Source of the DNA: Meishania litoralis
GTDB taxonomy: Bacteria; Bacteroidota; Bacteroidia; Flavobacteriales; Flavobacteriaceae
Assembly (NCBI RefSeq): GCF_042611095.1
Contig: NZ_JBHFPV010000009.1
Coordinates: forward strand, 1 to 5,540
Reading direction: 5' to 3'
DNA length: 5,540 bases
The translations under genes were made by a program, and so were the position numbers. The notes beneath the pieces were generated by a model. It had not been told where the DNA came from and ran no database searches. It was given only the letters and a program-made list of their open reading frames with translations. Shown here piece after piece: positions 1 to 5,540 of this stretch. Each line of letters opens with the position of its first letter. Position 1 is the stretch's first letter.

Positions 1-27
1 AAAAAACCGTCCTATATTTGCACCCGC
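1..27 (+). promoter_or_regulatory. rRNA operon promoter, Bacteroidota type (partial, -33 element outside window)
   Basis: TATATTTG at 13-20 matches the Bacteroidota -7 consensus TAnnTTTG at every fixed position. It is followed by CACCCGC, so transcription probably starts near 25-28. The upstream A-run at 1-6 would lie in the spacer between the two promoter elements. The partner -33 TTTG/TTG box expected about 20 bases upstream falls before base 1 and cannot be seen. The position about 200 bases ahead of 16S is normal for an rrn promoter. The -7 match is seen directly; the start site is inferred. Confidence 0.72.
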
Positions 28-63
28 TTTGGGGATATGGCGATTGTCTTTTCCTGGGCGTCC

Positions 64-77
64 TGGGGTTTTCCCCA
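64..77 (+). promoter_or_regulatory. Leader hairpin upstream of boxA (boxB-like)
   Basis: TGGGG pairs with CCCCA around a TTTT loop, a perfect 5-bp stem. It ends 12 bases before the leader boxA. A hairpin just upstream of boxA is the same order as boxB-boxA in the E. coli rrn leader, and the same order recurs before 23S in this window. The stem is short, so folding is plausible rather than certain. Confidence 0.45.
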
Positions 78-89
78 TGTTTTTGGCAA

Positions 90-102
90 GTTCATTGACA
101 TA
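90..102 (+). promoter_or_regulatory. boxA-like antitermination element, leader copy
   Basis: GTTCATTGACATA occurs here and again, identical over all 13 bases, at 2308-2320 just before 23S. The motif resembles E. coli boxA (GCTCTTTAACA) and sits in the same two places, leader and 16S-23S spacer. In E. coli, boxA RNA is bound by NusB-NusE (S10) and lets polymerase resist Rho-dependent termination in untranslated rRNA. The sequence identity is seen; the function is transferred from E. coli by position and similarity. Confidence 0.7.
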
Positions 103-116
103 CTGTGGAGACAAAG

Positions 117-139
117 TCCCCCTGCTTTAGGCAGGGGGA
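117..139 (+). promoter_or_regulatory. GC-rich leader stem-loop downstream of boxA
   Basis: TCCCCCTGC at 117-125 pairs perfectly with GCAGGGGGA at 131-139 over 9 bp, around a TTTAG loop. No U-tract follows, so it is not an intrinsic terminator. It may be a processing or antitermination-complex structure of the leader RNA. Another possibility is a REP-like palindrome that entered the leader, since stems of the form CCCCCTGC-loop-GCAGGGGG resemble dispersed palindromes handled by IS200/IS605-type transposases. The fold is certain on paper; its role is unknown. Confidence 0.6.
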
Positions 140-221
140 GGAACCATATAGAATATAAGAATTGAGATACGGGGCCGGGATGGCTTTTACCTCGGGGTGG
201 CGTGAGCACATTTACGTAACT

Positions 222-1750
<1,529 letters not shown>

Positions 1751-1909
1751 CTAGAGCGTTCCCGGCCGTTGTGCCGGGGAGCGCGCCGCCCCCTTGGGGG
1801 CTTTTCCGCGCCCCGTGCCTCTTTCTTTTTTTTGTATGTCCTTCGTAATAAAGGTCTCCATGGTATTTAGGTATAAAGGAACGGTCGCGCCGTGGGCGTG
1901 ATCCGGGAC
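1751..1909 (+). other. 16S to tRNA-Ile spacer
   Basis: This 159-base spacer holds no gene. It starts with a CCCGGC (1761-1766) / GCCGGG (1773-1778) hairpin, followed by the larger GC stem listed separately. Eight T residues lie at 1826-1833. The arm TCCCGGCC at 1760-1767 is also perfectly complementary to GGCCGGGA at 173-180 in the leader, so the two could form a pre-16S processing stem of the kind RNase III cuts. The local hairpin would compete with that pairing. Confidence 0.6.
1777..1814 (+). promoter_or_regulatory. Terminator-like GC stem-loop inside the spacer
   Basis: The inner hairpin GCCCC (1788-1792) / GGGGC (1797-1801) closes a CTTG loop and is followed directly by TTTT at 1802-1805. 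An outer stem pairs GGG-A-GCGCG (1777-1785) with CGCGC-CCC (1807-1814), with one bulged A at 1780. An 8-T run lies at 1826-1833, about 11 bases beyond the outer stem. The inner part resembles a weak intrinsic terminator or pause signal. It lies within the operon, so it must be read through for 23S and 5S to be made. A processing role is equally possible. Confidence 0.5.
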
Positions 1910-1983
1910 AGTCCCGTAGCTCAGCTGGTTAGAGCGCTACACTGATAATGTAGAGGTCGGCAGTTCGAGTCTGCCCGGGACTA
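1910..1983 (+). tRNA. tRNA-Ile (anticodon GAU)
   Basis: This is a full cloverleaf. Acceptor AGTCCCG (1910-1916) pairs with CGGGACT (1976-1982), starting with an A1-U72 pair as in E. coli tRNA-Ile. The anticodon stem is CTACA/TGTAG with loop CTGATAA, giving anticodon GAT at 1944-1946. The T arm is GGCAG-TTCGAGT-CTGCC. The discriminator is A at 1983. The next bases are CAC, so the 3' CCA is not encoded and must be added by tRNA nucleotidyltransferase. It reads AUC and AUU codons. It lies in the 16S-23S spacer ahead of tRNA-Ala, the commonest bacterial arrangement. The 5' leader carries CCGGGAC (1903-1909), a copy of the 3' acceptor strand. Confidence 0.97.
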
Positions 1984-2004
1984 CACGGCAAGCGAAGCTT
2001 GCAT

Positions 2005-2035
2005 TTAAGAGTTAAAAAGTTAAGAGTTAAGAGTT
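2005..2035 (+). repeat. Tandem heptad repeat, TTAAGAG unit
   Basis: Four head-to-tail units are visible: TTAAGAG (2005-2011), an 8-base variant TTAAAAAG (2012-2019), TTAAGAG (2020-2026) and TTAAGAG (2027-2033), then a partial TT. The array sits between the two tRNAs and is AT-rich, unlike the GC-rich structures around it. Similar AGTTAAGAGTTAAG strings are, from memory, common in Bacteroidota intergenic DNA. No function is evident; slippage-prone spacer DNA is the simplest reading. Confidence 0.75.
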
Positions 2036-2050
2036 CTTTCCTTTTTATAT

Positions 2051-2059
2051 GTTCTTTGA
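2051..2059 (+). promoter_or_regulatory. Degenerate third boxA-like element
   Basis: GTTCTTTGA matches the first nine bases of the two GTTCATTGACATA elements except for T in place of A at position 5, and that T is closer to E. coli boxA. The match then breaks (GGATACAGTACTG against CATACTG). It lies between tRNA-Ile and tRNA-Ala. It could be a decayed or alternative boxA, or chance similarity in a short motif. Confidence 0.3.
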
Positions 2060-2106
2060 GGATACAGTACTGGAAATTCTGGAAGTTGGGTAGTGGTCGG
2101 AGGCAC

Positions 2107-2141
2107 TGACTACTGACTACTATGTACTAACTACTAGTATA
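2107..2141 (+). repeat. Tandem heptad repeat, TGACTAC unit
   Basis: Five consecutive 7-base units are visible: TGACTAC (2107-2113), TGACTAC (2114-2120), TATGTAC (2121-2127), TAACTAC (2128-2134) and a decayed TAGTATA (2135-2141). The array ends one base before the first base of tRNA-Ala, so it forms the immediate 5' leader that RNase P would remove. Unit length equals that of the unrelated TTAAGAG array upstream. Function unknown. Confidence 0.7.
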
Positions 2142-2142
2142 T

Positions 2143-2219
2143 GGGGGATTAGCTCAGCTGGCTAGAGCGCCTGCCTTGCACGCAGGAGGTCATCGGTTCG
2201 ACTCCGATATTCTCCACCA
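2143..2219 (+). tRNA. tRNA-Ala (anticodon UGC)
   Basis: This is a full cloverleaf. Acceptor GGGGGAT (2143-2149) pairs with ATTCTCC (2209-2215) and contains the G3-U70 wobble (2145 with 2213), the classic identity element read by alanyl-tRNA synthetase, plus a second G-U pair at 5-68. The anticodon stem is CCTGC/GCAGG with loop CTTGCAC, giving anticodon TGC at 2177-2179, which serves GCN alanine codons. The T arm is ATCGG-TTCGACT-CCGAT. The discriminator A (2216) is followed by an encoded CCA (2217-2219), unlike the tRNA-Ile upstream. It is the second tRNA of the 16S-23S spacer and is released from the rRNA precursor. Confidence 0.98.
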
Positions 2220-2272
2220 GATAGCACCTGGAAGCGGTTTTTTATGACCGTTCCGGAGTGTTGCGCGTCTTG

Positions 2273-2293
2273 CGCCGATATAATCTATCGGCG
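2273..2293 (+). promoter_or_regulatory. Spacer hairpin upstream of second boxA (boxB-like)
   Basis: CGCCGATA (2273-2280) pairs perfectly with TATCGGCG (2286-2293), 8 bp around a TAATC loop. A smaller GGCG/CGCC hairpin at 2293-2303 overlaps its last base. The stem ends 14 bases before the boxA at 2308, matching the hairpin-then-boxA order in the leader. A boxB-like or processing role is inferred from position. Confidence 0.6.
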
Positions 2294-2307
2294 GCGATTC
2301 GCCACAG

Positions 2308-2320
2308 GTTCATTGACATA
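2308..2320 (+). promoter_or_regulatory. boxA-like antitermination element, spacer copy
   Basis: GTTCATTGACATA is identical to the leader copy at 90-102. The flanks are partly conserved too (A-G before, TG two bases after). It lies about 100 bases before the 23S start, downstream of the tRNAs, where E. coli rrn operons also repeat boxA. It probably reloads or maintains the Nus antitermination complex for 23S transcription. That function is inferred by homology of arrangement. Confidence 0.7.
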
Positions 2321-2329
2321 TTGGGACGG

Positions 2330-2353
2330 GGCATATATCTTAGGGTATGTGCC
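2330..2353 (+). promoter_or_regulatory. Stem-loop downstream of second boxA
   Basis: GGCATATA (2330-2337) pairs with TATGTGCC (2346-2353) over 8 bp with one G-U, around a loop TCTTAGGG. It begins 9 bases after the boxA, as the 117-139 stem follows the leader boxA. From 2354 to 2404 I see only purine-rich unstructured DNA. A small GAAA-capped hairpin (2409-2418, TAC/GTA) lies just before the 23S 5' end. Confidence 0.5.
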
Positions 2354-2420
2354 TTGAAGAGAAGAAAACACGAATTTTTTAAGTAAAGAGTACTAAGAGC
2401 GAAACGTATACGAAAGTACG

Positions 2421-5256
<2,836 letters not shown>

Positions 5257-5393
5257 ACATCCCGCCCCCGTGAGGGGGCGGGGGACACTTTCATACCTGC
5301 GTCCGCTTGCGGTGCCCTTTCGCAAAGGATACGTGCTTTCCCCTCTTCGCCGTCCCATTATAATGTCATGTCGGACAATACAATATTGAAGAC
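5257..5393 (+). other. 23S-5S spacer
   Basis: No gene is visible in these 137 bases. The proximal part is the GC hairpin listed separately. Further on are two small foldable palindromes: CCGC/GCGG around 5303-5312 and CCTTT (5316-5320) / AAAGG (5324-5328). An AT-rich stretch (TTATAATG near 5358-5365) precedes 5S. I see no second promoter of Bacteroidota type. Confidence 0.6.
5261..5282 (+). promoter_or_regulatory. Very GC-rich GUGA-tetraloop hairpin after 23S
   Basis: CCCGCCCCC (5261-5269) pairs perfectly with GGGGGCGGG (5274-5282), 9 bp of only G-C pairs, capped by GTGA, a GNRA-type tetraloop. It starts four bases after the helix 1 end of 23S. No T-tract follows (the next bases are GGACACTTT), so full termination is unlikely. 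It may block 3' exonucleases or guide 3' end processing of 23S. The fold is clear; the role is inferred. Confidence 0.65.
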
Positions 5394-5504
5394 TTAGGTG
5401 GCCATGGCGACGGGGCCCACCCCTTACCATTCCGAACAGGGAAGTTAAGCCCGTCAGCGCCGATGGTACTGCCACACCAGGTGGGAGAGTAGGTCGCCGC
5501 CTTC
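5394..5504 (+). rRNA. rrf: 5S ribosomal RNA
   Basis: This is the small RNA of the 50S central protuberance, bound by L5, L18 and usually L25. Conserved blocks are present: CCATTCCGAACAGGGAAGTTAAGC (about 5427-5450), GCGCCGATGGTACTG (5457-5471) and GGGAGAGTAGGTCGCCGCC (5483-5501). Helix I pairs GGTGGC (5397-5402) with GCCGCC (5496-5501), including one G-U. Beyond these six pairs the ends pair only weakly, so the mature termini are uncertain by two or three bases. It lies about 140 bases after 23S and directly before the terminator. Length near 111 nt is typical for Bacteroidota. Confidence 0.95.
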
Positions 5505-5508
5505 CTCG

Positions 5509-5540
5509 AAGCCCCTTACATAACTGTAAGGGGCTTTTTT
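5509..5540 (+). terminator. Intrinsic terminator of the rRNA operon
   Basis: AAGCCCCTTACA (5509-5520) pairs perfectly with TGTAAGGGGCTT (5525-5536), 12 bp around a TAAC loop. A run of six T (5535-5540) reaches the end of the window and may continue. The stem starts only a few bases after 5S, so termination is coupled to the end of 5S. On the minus strand the stem is followed by only two T residues, so it is not clearly bidirectional. Confidence 0.95.

Noticed and set aside
1984..2142. Heptad arrays as a CRISPR array or attachment site
   Set aside because: Units are only 7 bases with no spacers between them, and no integrase or cas gene is present.
1751..2142. Equal 159-base lengths of the 16S-tRNA-Ile and tRNA-Ile-tRNA-Ala spacers as a sign of duplication
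   Set aside because: The sequences of the two spacers are unrelated, and the equality depends on the exact 16S end chosen.
5359..5364. TATAAT upstream of 5S as a separate promoter
   Set aside because: It has no -35 partner at the right spacing, and the Bacteroidota housekeeping sigma factor uses TAnnTTTG rather than TATAAT. It is a chance match in an AT-rich stretch.

Overview
The window holds one complete bacterial ribosomal RNA operon on the + strand, in the order promoter, leader, 16S rRNA, tRNA-Ile(GAU), tRNA-Ala(UGC), 23S rRNA, 5S rRNA, intrinsic terminator. I see no protein-coding gene. The open frames on either strand lie inside or across the rRNA genes and are translation shadows. 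I find no CRISPR array and no transposase.

The organism is a member of Bacteroidota. Three things point there: 16S signatures (the GATGAACGCTAGCGGCAGGC start and the GAACACCTCCTTTCT end), a TATATTTG promoter element matching the phylum's TAnnTTTG -7 consensus, and boxA-like elements of the GTTCNTTGACATA type. The 3' part of the 16S, from memory, resembles Flavobacteriales/Cryomorphaceae-like or Cytophagales-like sequences more than Bacteroides. That rank is a guess.

Layout: 1-27 is the 3' half of the promoter, whose -33 element would lie just outside the window. 28-221 is the transcribed leader with a hairpin, a boxA and a second hairpin. 222-1750 is 16S rRNA. 1751-2420 is the internal transcribed spacer, with two tRNAs, a terminator-like GC hairpin, two tandem arrays of 7-base repeats, and a second hairpin-boxA-hairpin block just before 23S. 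2421-5256 is 23S rRNA. 5257-5393 is a spacer with a very GC-rich GUGA-capped hairpin. 5394-5504 is 5S rRNA, and 5509-5540 is the terminator.

The parts form one transcription unit. One promoter drives a single precursor that is cut into three rRNAs and two tRNAs. The boxA copies in the leader and before 23S are placed where Nus-factor antitermination signals sit in other rrn operons. They plausibly help polymerase pass the GC-rich hairpins in the untranslated operon. The interesting material is in the spacers; the rRNA genes look intact and ordinary.
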